This document shows, piece by piece, positions 51,703 through 61,341 of a stretch of DNA of 64,000 nt; position 1 is the first letter of the stretch, and every line of letters begins with the position of its first letter. Position numbers and translations under genes: made by a program. The stretch covers positions 62,001 to 126,000 of the forward strand of contig NZ_JABJVV010000006.1 in assembly GCF_013155545.1 (NCBI RefSeq). The letters run 5' to 3'. The notes beneath the pieces were generated by a model that saw only the letters and a program-made list of their open reading frames with translations, had not been told where the DNA came from and searched no databases. The DNA comes from Caenimonas soli. Lineage in GTDB: Bacteria; Pseudomonadota; Gammaproteobacteria; Burkholderiales; Burkholderiaceae_C.

Positions 51703-52812
51703 ATGCAACCGATCCAGCTATTCGACCCGGCATCCAGCACCTACACCTATCTGATATTCGATCCCGATACCCGCGAAGCAGTGATCATCGACCCGGTCGA
51801 CGAGCAGCTGGAACGCGACATGGCGGCACTGGGCGAGCACGGGTTGCGCCTGGTGTGGTCCGTGGAGACTCATACCCATGCCGACCACATCACCAGCGCC
51901 GCGCTCCTGGCCGAACATGCCGGAGCCCGGACGGCCGCGCCCGAGGGCTGCGGCATCGGTACGGCGGCGGTACAGCTCAAGAACGGTGATGTCCTGCGTT
52001 TCGGCGGCGAGGAGCTCAAGGCGCTGCATACGCCTGGCCACACCGCCGGCAGCATGTGCTACCTGTGGCGCGGGAATGTCTTCACCGGCGACACCCTGCT
52101 CATCAATGGCTGCGGGCGCACGGACTTCCAATCGGGGAGCGCGGCGGCCTTGTACCGCAGCCTGACGGAGATCCTTTTTCGCCTGGATGACGAGACCGTG
52201 GTCTGGCCCGCACACGATTACAACGGGCGCAGCCATTCCACGATAGGCGCCGAGAAAGCCGGCAACGCCCGGGTGGCCGGCAAGACGCTGGCAGAATTCA
52301 CGTCCATCATGAACGAGCTGCACCTGCCCAAACCCAAGCGCCTGGACGAGGCCGTCCCCGCCAACCGGCACTCCGGCCTGCGCCACGACGCGGGCGGGGG
52401 ACCAGCCGCGCCCCGGAACACAGCGGGCTATGCCGGCGACGTCGAGCCGCAGCTGGCCTGCGAATGGTGGCAAAAGGGCGACGCGATCCTGGTGGACGTG
52501 CGCACCGACGCCGAGCGTGAGTGGGTCGGCTTCGTGCCCGGGGCCGTGCCCCTGCCCTGGAAGAAGTGGCCCGGCATGGCCCTGAACGAAGAGTTCGACG
52601 AAAGCCTCAAGGCCGCGGTCCCACCAGGCAAAAAGGCCGTCTTCATGTGCCGCAGCGGCGTGCGCTCGATTGCGGCCGCCAAGCGGGCCACCGAGCTGGG
52701 TATCGAGGCCTACAACGTTCTCGAAGGCTTCGAGGGCGACCCCGACGAGAACGGCCAGCGCGGAAAGCGCGGCGGCTGGCGCTTGCGCGGCTTGCCCTGG
52801 CGCCAGGGCTGA
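51703..52812 (+). CDS. Persulfide dioxygenase-rhodanese fusion (PRF type)
   Basis: A 369-residue two-domain enzyme. The metallo-beta-lactamase domain (about 1-245) is of the ETHE1 type: THTHADH at 56-62, H113 and D130 as iron ligands, H171 further on; it should oxidise glutathione persulfide to sulfite. The C-terminal rhodanese domain (about 255-365) has the active cysteine C316 in CRSGVRS and moves sulfane sulfur between thiols. Proteins of this build are known from Burkholderia as PRF and serve sulfide/persulfide detoxification. AAGGAG precedes the ATG at 51703; an earlier in-frame start at 51658 lacks such a site. Confidence 0.92.
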   Translation: MQPIQLFDPASSTYTYLIFDPDTREAVIIDPVDEQLERDMAALGEHGLRLVWSVETHTHADHITSAALLAEHAGARTAAPEGCGIGTAAVQLKNGDVLRFGGEELKALHTPGHTAGSMCYLWRGNVFTGDTLLINGCGRTDFQSGSAAALYRSLTEILFRLDDETVVWPAHDYNGRSHSTIGAEKAGNARVAGKTLAEFTSIMNELHLPKPKRLDEAVPANRHSGLRHDAGGGPAAPRNTAGYAGDVEPQLACEWWQKGDAILVDVRTDAEREWVGFVPGAVPLPWKKWPGMALNEEFDESLKAAVPPGKKAVFMCRSGVRSIAAAKRATELGIEAYNVLEGFEGDPDENGQRGKRGGWRLRGLPWRQG

Positions 52813-52860
52813 AGCCGTCCTCTTTCGTTTTCTTTCAACCACAAACACAACAAGAGCAAC

Positions 52861-54087
52861 ATGGCTGTCAATCTGACCGCGCCCCGGCCGGGCGACCTGC
52901 ATCCCGTCCCGGGCCTGCGCATCGGAGTCGCCGAGGCCGGCATCCGCAAAGCCAACCGGCGCGACCTGACGGTCGTCCTGATCGACCCGGGCGCGTCCGT
53001 CGCGGGCGTATTCACCCAGAACCGCTTCTGCGCGGCCCCTGTGCAGGTGTGCCGCGATCACCTGGCGCGTGGCGACATCCGCGCCATGGTGATCAACACG
53101 GGCAACGCCAACGCCGGCACTGGCCAGGATGGCCTCGTGCGCGCCCGCTCGACCTGCATCGCCCTGGCCCGCAAGCTGGAATTGGCGCCCGAGCAGATAC
53201 TGCCGTTTTCCACGGGAGTGATCATGGAGCCGCTGCCTGTGGATCGCATCGAGGCCGGTTTGCCCGCTGCGCTGGCGGACGCCGGGCCGGACAACTGGTT
53301 GCGCGCCGCCGAGGGCATCATGACCACCGATACGGTGCCCAAGGCCTTCAGCCGGCGCCTGAAAATCGACGGCGTCGAGGTGACGATCACGGGAATCAGC
53401 AAAGGCGCGGGGATGATCCGTCCCAACATGGCAACCATGCTGGGGTTCATGGCGACCGACGCACGGATCGACCAGTCGCTGATGCAGCAGCTGGCGCTGG
53501 ACCTCGCCGAAGGCTCGTTCAACCGCGTGACGGTGGACGGCGACACTTCGACCAACGACTCGTTCGTGGTCATCGCGACCAACCAGGCCGCGCATCCAGT
53601 CGTCACCTCGCTGGACAGCCCCGCCGGGAAGGCGCTGAAGGCAGGGATGCTCGACGTCGCGCGGCAGCTGGCCCAGGCCATCGTGCGCGACGGCGAAGGC
53701 GCGACCAAGTTCATCACCGTGCGGGTCGAGGGCGGAAAGACCAGCGAGGAATGCCGCAAGGTGGCCTATGCGATTGCGCATTCGCCCCTGGTCAAGACCG
53801 CGTTCTTCGCCAGCGATCCCAACCTGGGCCGCATTCTGGCGGCGGTGGGCTATGCCGGCATCGACGACCTCGATCAGACCAAGATCGATCTCTACCTGGA
53901 TGACGTGCATGTCGCCGTCAACGGCGGCCGCAATCCGGCCTACCGAGAGGAAGACGGCCAGCGCGTGATGAAACAAAGCGAAATCACCGTGCGGGTCGGA
54001 TTGGGCCGCGGCACGCAGGCCGACACCGTGTGGACCTGCGATTTCAGCCACGACTACGTCACCATCAACGCCGACTACCGTTCATGA
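52861..54087 (+). CDS. argJ: Bifunctional ornithine acetyltransferase/N-acetylglutamate synthase
   Basis: A 408-residue ArgJ that recycles the acetyl group in arginine synthesis. It is made as a precursor that cuts itself before the nucleophile Thr192 in the motif [14 protein letters not shown]; the A/T junction at 191/192 is present. [12 protein letters not shown] and [11 protein letters not shown] are further family marks. Whether it is bifunctional or only an ornithine acetyltransferase cannot be told by eye. Its stop overlaps the next ATG (ATGA), so argJ, the AAA+ ATPase and the Nudix gene are coupled. Confidence 0.96.
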   Translation: MAVNLTAPRPGDLHPVPGLRIGVAEAGIRKANRRDLTVVLIDPGASVAGVFTQNRFCAAPVQVCRDHLARGDIRAMVINTGNANAGTGQDGLVRARSTCIALARKLELAPEQILPFSTGVIMEPLPVDRIEAGLPAALADAGPDNWLRAAEGIMTTDTVPKAFSRRLKIDGVEVTITGISKGAGMIRPNMATMLGFMATDARIDQSLMQQLALDLAEGSFNRVTVDGDTSTNDSFVVIATNQAAHPVVTSLDSPAGKALKAGMLDVARQLAQAIVRDGEGATKFITVRVEGGKTSEECRKVAYAIAHSPLVKTAFFASDPNLGRILAAVGYAGIDDLDQTKIDLYLDDVHVAVNGGRNPAYREEDGQRVMKQSEITVRVGLGRGTQADTVWTCDFSHDYVTINADYRS

Positions 54088-54956
54088 ACGAAAAATTCGA
54101 GCAGCTGATCGAGCGTGCCGGGCAACTGCTCACGCGCATCGAATCCATATTGCCCCAGCCGCTATCTGCGCCGGACTGGAGCGCATCCATTGCATGGCGC
54201 TATCGCAAACGCTCTTCAGGCCACGGCGTCCTGGAGCCGGTTCGCCATGTGGCCGAGATCCGGTTGGACGACCTCAAGGAAATCGAGCCGCAAAAGGAAA
54301 AGATCCGGCGCAACACCCTGCAGTTCGTCCAGGGCCAGCCGGCCAATAACGTTCTGTTGACAGGCGCGCGCGGCACCGGCAAATCCTCGTTGATCAAAGC
54401 CTGCCTCAACGAATACTCCGGCCAGGGCCTTCGCCTGATCGAGGTGGACAAGGTCGACTTGGTGGACCTGCCCGACCTGATCGATGTGGTGGCGGCACGG
54501 CCCGAAAAATTCATCGTGTATTGCGACGACCTGAGTTTCGAGGAGGGCGAGCCGGGCTACAAGGCGCTGAAGTCCATCCTCGACGGTTCGGTCTCGGCCG
54601 GGACGGCCAATGTGCTGATTTACGCCACCAGCAACCGCCGGCACCTGCTACCCGAGTACATGACGGAAAACCTGAGCTACAAGCACACGGAGGACGGCGA
54701 AGTGCATCCCGGCGAGGTCGTCGAAGAGAAGATCTCCCTGTCCGAGCGTTTCGGCTTGTGGGTGAGCTTCTATCCGTTCAGCCAGGATGAATACCTCGCC
54801 ATTGCCGCCCAATGGCTGTCCTGGTTCGGCGTGAGTGCGCAGGCCATCGAGGCGGCCCGGCCTGAGGCCCTGGTCTGGGCCCTGGAGCGCGGATCCCGCA
54901 GCGGCCGCGTCGCCTACCAGTTCGCCCGCGACTACGCCGGCCAGCACGCGGCATGA
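54084..54956 (+). CDS. AAA+ ATPase of the DUF815 family
   Basis: A 290-residue ATPase with Walker A GARGTGKS at 94-101 and Walker B-like [14 protein letters not shown] (about 152-165), then a sensor region [15 protein letters not shown]815 proteins are widespread, and their role is unsettled. The ATG at 54084 overlaps the argJ stop; the frame opening at 54030 was rejected. The stop overlaps the Nudix start (ATGA). Confidence 0.9.
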   Translation: MNEKFEQLIERAGQLLTRIESILPQPLSAPDWSASIAWRYRKRSSGHGVLEPVRHVAEIRLDDLKEIEPQKEKIRRNTLQFVQGQPANNVLLTGARGTGKSSLIKACLNEYSGQGLRLIEVDKVDLVDLPDLIDVVAARPEKFIVYCDDLSFEEGEPGYKALKSILDGSVSAGTANVLIYATSNRRHLLPEYMTENLSYKHTEDGEVHPGEVVEEKISLSERFGLWVSFYPFSQDEYLAIAAQWLSWFGVSAQAIEAARPEALVWALERGSRSGRVAYQFARDYAGQHAA

Positions 54957-55435
54957 CCAAGACCCCGCTGGTTGCGCACGGCGATCGGCCGCGCGAAGGC
55001 GGACCGGATCGCAAGGAGGTCGAAGTGGCAGTGGGCGTGCTCGTCCGCCCGGACGGCGCGTTCCTGCTGACCTCCCGTCCGCCCGGCAAGGTCTACGAAG
55101 GCTATTGGGAGTTCCCCGGCGGCAAGGTCGAACCGGGTGAAACGGTCGAGCAGGCGCTGCGCCGCGAACTGGCCGAGGAAATTGGCGTGGCCATCGGCGA
55201 AGTCCATCCTTGGCGAGTGGAGCGCGTGGACTATCCGCACGCGCTGGTGCGCCTGAACTTCTGCAAGGTGTTCGATTGGCGGGGGGAGCTGCACATGCAC
55301 GAAGGCCAGGCCTTTGCGTGGCAGACGCTGCCGGTGCAGGTGCAGCCCGTGCTGCCCGGCACGGTGCCCGTGCTGGACTGGTTCGCCCAGGAGCGCGGGT
55401 TCGCGGGCGCGACCCACCTCGCCGAAATACCCTGA
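54953..55435 (+). CDS. Nudix hydrolase, MutT-like
   Basis: A 160-residue Nudix protein with the full box GX5EX7REUXEEXGU from G57 to V79 (E63, R71-E72, E75-E76). The sequence GYWEFPGGKVEPGE is that of MutT-type enzymes that remove 8-oxo-dGTP from the nucleotide pool. The N-terminal 20 residues are an extra, poorly conserved leader. It follows the AAA+ gene with a 4-bp overlap; the order argJ, DUF815, mutT next to yacG-zapD-coaE is familiar from Burkholderiales. Confidence 0.9.
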   Translation: MTKTPLVAHGDRPREGGPDRKEVEVAVGVLVRPDGAFLLTSRPPGKVYEGYWEFPGGKVEPGETVEQALRRELAEEIGVAIGEVHPWRVERVDYPHALVRLNFCKVFDWRGELHMHEGQAFAWQTLPVQVQPVLPGTVPVLDWFAQERGFAGATHLAEIP

Positions 55436-55439
55436 AGGG

Positions 55440-55631
55440 CTACTCCTCCTTGGTCGGCGTTTCGGCTGGGACGCGAAAATCCTCGCTGGCCCAAGCGCCC
55501 AGGTCCATGTTCTTGCACCGCTCCGAACAGAAGGGGCGGTATGGATTGGAAGGCGCGTAGACGCTGTCCCCGCCGCAGGCGGGGCAGCGCACCAGGCGCG
55601 GCTTCACGGCGGGCTCTTGCGGCTTTGCCAT
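55440..55631 (-). CDS. yacG: DNA gyrase inhibitor YacG
   Basis: A 63-residue zinc protein with the four-Cys motif CPAC...CSERC (residues 16, 19, 35, 39) and the family sequence NPYRPFCSERCKNMDLGAW. YacG binds GyrB and limits gyrase. The acidic C-terminus (PAETPTKEE) is usual. It follows zapD by 7 bp and converges with the Nudix gene, with only 4 bp between stops. Confidence 0.94.
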   Translation of the reverse strand: MAKPQEPAVKPRLVRCPACGGDSVYAPSNPYRPFCSERCKNMDLGAWASEDFRVPAETPTKEE

Positions 55632-55638
55632 CGCAACC

Positions 55639-56394
55639 TCAGGAACAAAGAGTCAGTTCGAACTGCGCGCTGTCGTTGCTGGCCTGAAGGCGATCAGGGG
55701 CCTCCTGCCGCATCAGCCGCACGGAAACCATGAGGCGGTTTCCGCTGATTTCGGGGACCAGCCCCAGCGCGGGATCCAGGCGCAGGCGCAGCAACTGAAA
55801 AGTGCGGCCCTGAGGCAGATTTTGCTGCAACTGCCCATGGCTCGCCATGACCTTCTGCGGCGTACCCGAGTCGCGCAAGAGTTTGAGCAGCATGTGGACG
55901 GACTCGGCCAGGGGCGCCAGCGTCGAGGCCCAGCGTTCCAGGTCGGCTTGGCGCGCCCGGGCATCGCGGTGCTGCCAGGCGTAGTAGCCCGGCAGGTCGA
56001 ACTCGCAGGTGCCGCCAGGAATGCTGATGCGACTGCGAATGCTCATGAGCCAGTCGTTCTCCGTCAGCGATTGCCCGACCTTGCCCGGCAGGTTGTTGAG
56101 CGTGGCGAAGTAGCGATCCAGCTTGCCGACGATATCGTCCAGCACGCCTTCGGCAATGGCGGGATTGCCGCGATAGCTGTTGAGGGCCTGCTTCTGCTTT
56201 TCCAGGTCCTTCATCACGTCGGACTTCAGGTCGGCGCGCGCCCCGACGTCCATGACCTCGAAGATCGTGGCCAAGGCGTAGTGATGGTCGATGGGATGGG
56301 AGCGCGGAACCAGCTCGCCGAGGCGGCGGAACAGGTGCTCCAGTCGCAGGTAGGTGCGGATGCGTTCGTTGAAAGGATATTCGTACAGGATCAC
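55639..56394 (-). CDS. zapD: Cell division protein ZapD
   Basis: A 251-residue ZapD, which bundles FtsZ filaments at the division ring. The N-terminus ILYEYPFNERIRTYLRLEHLF is diagnostic (key residues E, R, R and L of YPFNERIRTYLRLE). The frame extends to a TTG at 56439 just after the coaE stop, adding 15 residues rich in Ser and Lys; the GTG at 56394 was preferred because it gives the usual N-terminus and length. The zapD-coaE linkage supports the call. Confidence 0.92.
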   Translation of the reverse strand: MILYEYPFNERIRTYLRLEHLFRRLGELVPRSHPIDHHYALATIFEVMDVGARADLKSDVMKDLEKQKQALNSYRGNPAIAEGVLDDIVGKLDRYFATLNNLPGKVGQSLTENDWLMSIRSRISIPGGTCEFDLPGYYAWQHRDARARQADLERWASTLAPLAESVHMLLKLLRDSGTPQKVMASHGQLQQNLPQGRTFQLLRLRLDPALGLVPEISGNRLMVSVRLMRQEAPDRLQASNDSAQFELTLCS

Positions 56395-56439
56395 GCTGGG
56401 TGGGCTCTTGCTAGATGGACTCTTGCGCAAAGCGACCAA

Positions 56440-57042
56440 TCATAGCCCCAAGCGGCGACCCACCTGTACCACCTTGTCACGCAGCTGCTCCAGCGTGAGG
56501 CCCTCGTTGCAGATCACGATGTCGGCGGCGGCCAGCCGCTGGCTACGGCTCGCCTGCGCGGCCATGATCGCGCGGACCTCTTCGGGCTTCAAGCCGCTGC
56601 GGGACACCACGCGGTCCACCTGGGTCTGGGGCGAGCAGTCGACCACGAGCACACGGTCGACCTGGGCCCGCCAGCGGCCGGACTCGACCAGTAGCGGGAT
56701 GTCGAAAACGATGCAATGCACGCCCGCATCCAGCGCCGCTTGCACCTGGCGGGCACTTTCCTGGCCCACCAGCGGATGAATGATGTCTTCGAGATGCTTG
56801 CGCGACTGCGGGTCGCCATAGGCATGCTCGCGCATGCGGGCGCGGTCCAGCGCCCCTTCGAGGGTGATGAAGTCGGCTCCGAACCGCTCCGAGATGGCCG
56901 CGATGGCCGCCCCGCCCGCCGCCGTAGTGCTGCGGGAGATGGCATCGGCGTCGATCACGGCCGCGCCGAGCTCCGCCAGCATCTGCAGCACGGTGCTCTT
57001 GCCGCTGCCGATGCCGCCCGTGAGGCCGACCCGTATTGCCAT
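56440..57042 (-). CDS. coaE: Dephospho-CoA kinase
   Basis: A 200-residue kinase for the last step of coenzyme A synthesis. The P-loop GGIGSGKS lies at 9-16 (RVGLTGGIGSGKST), followed by DADAISR, the LID region and VVDCSPQTQVDRV. It begins 2 bp after pilD, and the next gene is zapD, the standard order pilD-coaE-zapD-yacG. Confidence 0.96.
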   Translation of the reverse strand: MAIRVGLTGGIGSGKSTVLQMLAELGAAVIDADAISRSTTAAGGAAIAAISERFGADFITLEGALDRARMREHAYGDPQSRKHLEDIIHPLVGQESARQVQAALDAGVHCIVFDIPLLVESGRWRAQVDRVLVVDCSPQTQVDRVVSRSGLKPEEVRAIMAAQASRSQRLAAADIVICNEGLTLEQLRDKVVQVGRRLGL

Positions 57043-57044
57043 CG

Positions 57045-57887
57045 CTAGAGTCCTATGGCGCTCAGGATCGATGAAGGCCCGAAGATCATGGCCGTCAGGC
57101 CGGCGCCGGCCAGGAACGGGCCGAAGGGCACGTAGCCGCCTTCACGCAAGCCGCTGGAAAACTTCATCGCAATGCCGACCACGGCGCCGATGACCGAGGC
57201 CATCAGGATGATGGGCACCAGGGCCTGCCAGCCGAACCAGGCGCCGAGCGCGGCGAACAGCTTGAAGTCGCCGTAGCCCATGCCTTCCTTGCCGGTCAGC
57301 AGCTTGAAAACCTTGTAGATCACCCAGAGCGACGCGTAGCCCGCTACCGCGCCCCAAAGGGCGTCGGCCAGCGGAACCGCGGTCCACCGGAGGGCTGCAG
57401 CGATCAGCCCGGCCCACAACAAGGGCAGGGTGATGTCGTCCGGCAGCAGCGTGGTATCCCAGTCGATCATGGCGAGCGCGACGATGGCTGCCGAGAAGGC
57501 GCACCAGGCCGCGCCTGCGGGCGTGGCGCCCCAGTGCTGCACGCAAAGAAAGAAGAGGACGCCCGTGACCAGTTCCACCAGCGGGTAGCGCAGGCCGATG
57601 GAGGTGCCGCAGGCCGAGCATTTGCCGCGCAGCACCAGGTAGCTCAGGATCGGCACGTTTTCATACCAGCGGATGACGTGGCCGCACTGCCGGCAACGCG
57701 AACGCGGCCGCACCAGGTTGAATTCTTCCGTTTCCGCAGCCGGCGTGCCATTCAGTTCCGCGCACTCGGCCGCCCACTCGCGCTCCAGCATCTGCGGCAG
57801 GCGATAGATGACCACATTGAGGAAGCTGCCCACGAGCAGCCCGAGAACTCCGGCGAGGCCGGCATCGATCGCGGGCGAAACCAACAT
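57045..57887 (-). CDS. pilD: Prepilin peptidase/N-methyltransferase
   Basis: A 280-residue polytopic membrane enzyme that cleaves and N-methylates type IV prepilins. The N-terminal motif VGSFLNVVIYRLP is followed by the zinc-type Cys set C65, C68, C90, C93. The two catalytic aspartates lie in MIDWDTTLLPDD (about D142) and GMGYGDFK (D207). The open frame extends to 58430 inside pilC, but the ATG at 57887, sharing one base with the pilC stop (TGATG), is the proper start. Confidence 0.95.
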   Translation of the reverse strand: MLVSPAIDAGLAGVLGLLVGSFLNVVIYRLPQMLEREWAAECAELNGTPAAETEEFNLVRPRSRCRQCGHVIRWYENVPILSYLVLRGKCSACGTSIGLRYPLVELVTGVLFFLCVQHWGATPAGAAWCAFSAAIVALAMIDWDTTLLPDDITLPLLWAGLIAAALRWTAVPLADALWGAVAGYASLWVIYKVFKLLTGKEGMGYGDFKLFAALGAWFGWQALVPIILMASVIGAVVGIAMKFSSGLREGGYVPFGPFLAGAGLTAMIFGPSSILSAIGL

Positions 57888-59101
57888 CAGACGACCTGGC
57901 CGAGCTTGAAGATGGGGAGATACATGGACACGACGATGCCGCCGATCAGGCCCCCCAGGAACACGATGATGATCGGCTCCATCAGGCTGGACAAGCCCGC
58001 CACCATGTCGTCGACCTCGGCTTCGTAGAAGTCGGCTGCCTTGCCCAGCATGTGGTCGAGCGCGCCGGACTCCTCGCCGATCGCGCACATCTGCAGCACC
58101 ATCGTGGGAAATACGTTGGCATTGGTCATGGCCGCCGTCAGGCTCGTGCCGGTGGATACTTCCATCTGGATCTTCTCGGTCGCCATGGCGTACACGGAGT
58201 TGCCGGATGCGCCACCCACGGAGTCGAGGGCCTCGACCAGCGGCACGCCTGCCGCGAACATGGTCGACAGCGTGCGGGTCCAGCGGGCGATCACCGACTT
58301 GTAGACCAGCGCACCGAACACCGGCACCTTGAGCATGATCCGGTCCATGAACATCTGGACCTTTTCGCTGCGCTTCCACGCCTGCATGAAGAAGTAGAAC
58401 CCGCCGCCGATCGTGCCGAAGATCAGCCACCAGTATTTGACGAACACCTCACTGATCGCGATCACGAACAGGGTAGGGGCCGGCAAATCGGCGCCGAAGG
58501 AGCTGAACACTTCCTTGAAGGCAGGGATCACGAAGATCATGATCACGGCAACCACGACGAAGGCAACGACCACCACCGAAATCGGGTACATCAGCGCCGA
58601 CTTGATCTTGGACTTGATCGCCTCGGTTTTTTCCATGTAGATCGCCAGGCGATCCAGCAACGCCTCCAGGATACCCGCCGCCTCGCCGGCTTCCACCAGG
58701 TTGCAGTAGAGGTTGTCGAAGTACAGCGGGTACTTGCGGAACGCGGCCGACAGCGAGGTGCCGGTTTCCACGTCGCTGCGCACGTCGTTGAGCAGCTTGG
58801 TGACGCTGGCGTTGGCGTTGCCGCGGCCCACGATGTCGAAAGACTGCAGCAGGGGCACGCCGGCTTTCATCATGGTGGCGAGCTGGCGCGTGAAGATCGC
58901 GATGTCCTTGGGCTTGATCGCGGCGCCTGAACGCATGCGGCGCTTCTTGACCTTGGTGGGCGAAACGCCCTGGCGGCGCAGCGCGGCCTGGACCTGGTTT
59001 TCGCCGGCGGCACGGGTCTCACCGCGAACCTGCTTTCCGTTGCGGTCGCGCCCCTCCCATTCGAAAACAAACTCGGTAACTTTGGTTGCAGCCGTGGCCA
59101 T
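57887..59101 (-). CDS. pilC: Type IV pilus inner-membrane platform protein PilC
   Basis: A 404-residue member of the GspF/PilC family with two homologous halves, each with FTRQLATMMKAGVPL-like (near 70-84) and TLSTMFAAGVPLVEAL (near 275-290) segments, and membrane segments around 170-200, 220-240 and 375-398. The platform links the PilB motor to pilus growth. The gene lies between pilB (19 bp gap) and pilD. Confidence 0.96.
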   Translation of the reverse strand: MATAATKVTEFVFEWEGRDRNGKQVRGETRAAGENQVQAALRRQGVSPTKVKKRRMRSGAAIKPKDIAIFTRQLATMMKAGVPLLQSFDIVGRGNANASVTKLLNDVRSDVETGTSLSAAFRKYPLYFDNLYCNLVEAGEAAGILEALLDRLAIYMEKTEAIKSKIKSALMYPISVVVVAFVVVAVIMIFVIPAFKEVFSSFGADLPAPTLFVIAISEVFVKYWWLIFGTIGGGFYFFMQAWKRSEKVQMFMDRIMLKVPVFGALVYKSVIARWTRTLSTMFAAGVPLVEALDSVGGASGNSVYAMATEKIQMEVSTGTSLTAAMTNANVFPTMVLQMCAIGEESGALDHMLGKAADFYEAEVDDMVAGLSSLMEPIIIVFLGGLIGGIVVSMYLPIFKLGQVV

Positions 59102-59120
59102 GCGCGTACTCCTCTAAATC

Positions 59121-60857
59121 TTATAAGTTGGTGCAGCCCAGCACCTCTTCGAGCGAGGTGACCCCCAACCTGACCTTGTTCAGGCCCGATTGGCGCAGGC
59201 TCTTAACCCCTTCGCTCTCGGCCTGCTTGGCGATCTCCAGCGAGCTGCCGTCGGCCAGGATGATGCGTTGGATGTCTTCGGTGATGGGCATCACCTGGTA
59301 GATGCCGACCCGGCCCTTGTAGCCGTTGTTGCAGGCTGAGCACCCGACCGGGCGATAGGGCGTCCAGGTCCCGTCGACGTCCTCTTCCTTGAAGCCCGCG
59401 TCGAGCAAGGTTTCGTGAGGGATGTCGGCCGGGGCCTTGCAGGTGGGGCAGAGGCGCCGCGCCAGCCGCTGCGCCGTGATCAGGATGACGCTGGAAGCGA
59501 TGTTGAAGGGCGCAATGCCCATGTTTCGCATCCGGGTGAGGGTGGTAGGCGCGTCATTGGTGTGCAAGGTGGACAGCACCAGGTGGCCGGTCTGTGCGGC
59601 CTTGATCGCGATGTCGGCGGTTTCCAGGTCGCGGATTTCGCCGACCATGATCACGTCCGGGTCCTGGCGCAGGAAGGACTTGAGCGCGGCGGCGAACGTC
59701 AGGCCGGCCTTGTCGTTGACGTTGACCTGGTTGACGCCAGGCATATTGATTTCGGACGGGTCTTCGGCGGTGGAAATGTTGACGCCCGGCTTGTTCAGTA
59801 TGTTCAGGCAGGTGTAGAGCGAAACCGTCTTGCCCGAGCCGGTGGGCCCGGTCACCAGCACCATGCCATAAGGCCTGCTCACGGCGTCCAGCAGGCGCTG
59901 TTTTTCCTCGGGCTCATAGCCCAGCGCGTCCACGCCCAGGCGCGCGCTGCTGGGATCCAGGATACGGATCACGATCTTTTCGCCGAACAGCGTGGGCAGG
60001 GTGGAGACCCGGAAATCGATGACGCGATCGGGACCGATCTTGAGCTTCATCTTGCCGTCCTGGGGGACGCGCTTCTCCGAGATGTCCATGCGCGAGATGA
60101 CCTTGATGCGCGAAGCCAGCTTGTCCTTGATGGCTATGGGCGGCGAGGCGATCTCCCGCAGTTCGCCGTCGACGCGAAAACGCACGCGATAGGTAGTCTC
60201 GTAGGGCTCGAAGTGCAGGTCGGAGGCCCGCATGCTGAAAGCATCCAGCAGCATTTTGTGCAGGAACTTGACGACAGGCGCGTCCTCGACTTCCGATGTG
60301 GCAGCGTCGGCGTCCTCGGTCGTCGACGCCTCCATGGTGGATTCGTCGAACTCGAAATCGTCGCCGATGATGCTGTCCATCGCCTCGGTGGCGCTGGCAG
60401 TCCCGGCTTCCACCATCTTGGTGAGCTTGTCGTATTCGGCAATGATCCAGTCCACGCCCATCTGGGTCGCGAACTTGATCTTTTCGGCCGCCTGCTGGTC
60501 CGACGGGTCGGCGGTGGCAACGATCAGGCGGTTGTTGCGCTTGCTCAGCACCACCACGCGGAAGGCCTGGCAGATCTTGGGGTCGAGCAGGCTCTTGGGC
60601 AGCCGCTGCAGGTCGATGGCTTCCAGGTCCAGGAGGGGCGCGCCGAACGCGGCCGACATGGTGTGGGCCAGATCCGACGCGGACACCGCGCCCGACCCCG
60701 TGAGTTCGGCGATGAAGCTGGTTCGGTTGGCCTGGGCCTTCCGGGAGAGTTCCTCTGCCGACTTCTGCCCGAGCTTGCCGGCTGAAATCAGCGCCTTGGC
60801 CAGGCCCGGGAGGGCCATGGACGGGGCTTCTAGAACAGAGGGATCGACAGCAGCCAT
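59121..60857 (-). CDS. pilB: Type IV pilus extension ATPase PilB
   Basis: A 578-residue secretion ATPase of the GspE/PilB family. An N-terminal MshEN-like region (about 20-140) precedes an acidic linker (about 165-192). The motor has Asp-box segments, Walker A GPTGSGKT at 337-344, Walker B near 400-408 (DVIMVGEIRD) and a zinc site C470, C473, C506, C509. It powers pilus extension; together with PilC and PilD it shows that the organism can make type IV pili, though no pilin gene is in the window. Confidence 0.96.
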   Translation of the reverse strand: MAAVDPSVLEAPSMALPGLAKALISAGKLGQKSAEELSRKAQANRTSFIAELTGSGAVSASDLAHTMSAAFGAPLLDLEAIDLQRLPKSLLDPKICQAFRVVVLSKRNNRLIVATADPSDQQAAEKIKFATQMGVDWIIAEYDKLTKMVEAGTASATEAMDSIIGDDFEFDESTMEASTTEDADAATSEVEDAPVVKFLHKMLLDAFSMRASDLHFEPYETTYRVRFRVDGELREIASPPIAIKDKLASRIKVISRMDISEKRVPQDGKMKLKIGPDRVIDFRVSTLPTLFGEKIVIRILDPSSARLGVDALGYEPEEKQRLLDAVSRPYGMVLVTGPTGSGKTVSLYTCLNILNKPGVNISTAEDPSEINMPGVNQVNVNDKAGLTFAAALKSFLRQDPDVIMVGEIRDLETADIAIKAAQTGHLVLSTLHTNDAPTTLTRMRNMGIAPFNIASSVILITAQRLARRLCPTCKAPADIPHETLLDAGFKEEDVDGTWTPYRPVGCSACNNGYKGRVGIYQVMPITEDIQRIILADGSSLEIAKQAESEGVKSLRQSGLNKVRLGVTSLEEVLGCTNL

Positions 60858-60994
60858 GGGCGAATTTGTACTCGGTGGAAACTAAGCCCTTCCTTTTGTA
60901 AAGAGGGGTTCACCGATCATCGCTCATTGCCCAGCTGGTGTAAATATTTCCAGTGGTAACGTGAGGGAGGCAGTTGGTACGAAGTCACGCGGGA

Positions 60995-61053
60995 AAATAC
61001 TGGTCGGGGTGAGAGGATTCGAACCTCCGGCCTCTACGTCCCGAACGTAGCGC
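60995..61053 (-). repeat. 3' fragment of tRNA-Pro (59-bp direct repeat, candidate attachment site)
   Basis: These 59 bp are identical to 62079-62137. Positions 61001-61053 are the 3' 53 nt of tRNA-Pro: CCA end, acceptor 3' strand, T arm, variable loop and anticodon arm. The identity ends abruptly at 61053, where the D arm should begin, so this copy cannot work as a tRNA. An intact tRNA and a 3' fragment in direct repeat are the usual scar of an element integrated at a tRNA 3' end. The stretch 60858-61341 holds no convincing gene apart from this fragment. Confidence 0.88.
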
Positions 61054-61341
61054 CTCCCCTGGGAACTCAACCTTGCCATGCAGCCTGAGCGGCTGGTCTG
61101 TGTAGCAGAGGCTGCCATTGTAACAAGCGGTACCCCCTGCGGGACTTGAGGGTTTACCTGTGCCGCCGATCACTCTACGCGGGACGACAAAGGGACGCGC
61201 ACCGAAGGTCAACGACATCCACGGTTGGCAGCCGGTTCGTTCTCAATTTGAGGTTGAACTAGCAGCCACACTATCGCTGCATCCGGCCGGCGGCGCTGAG
61301 GACGATCGGTTCGATGAAGCAGGCCCAGGACGCTACGCGAG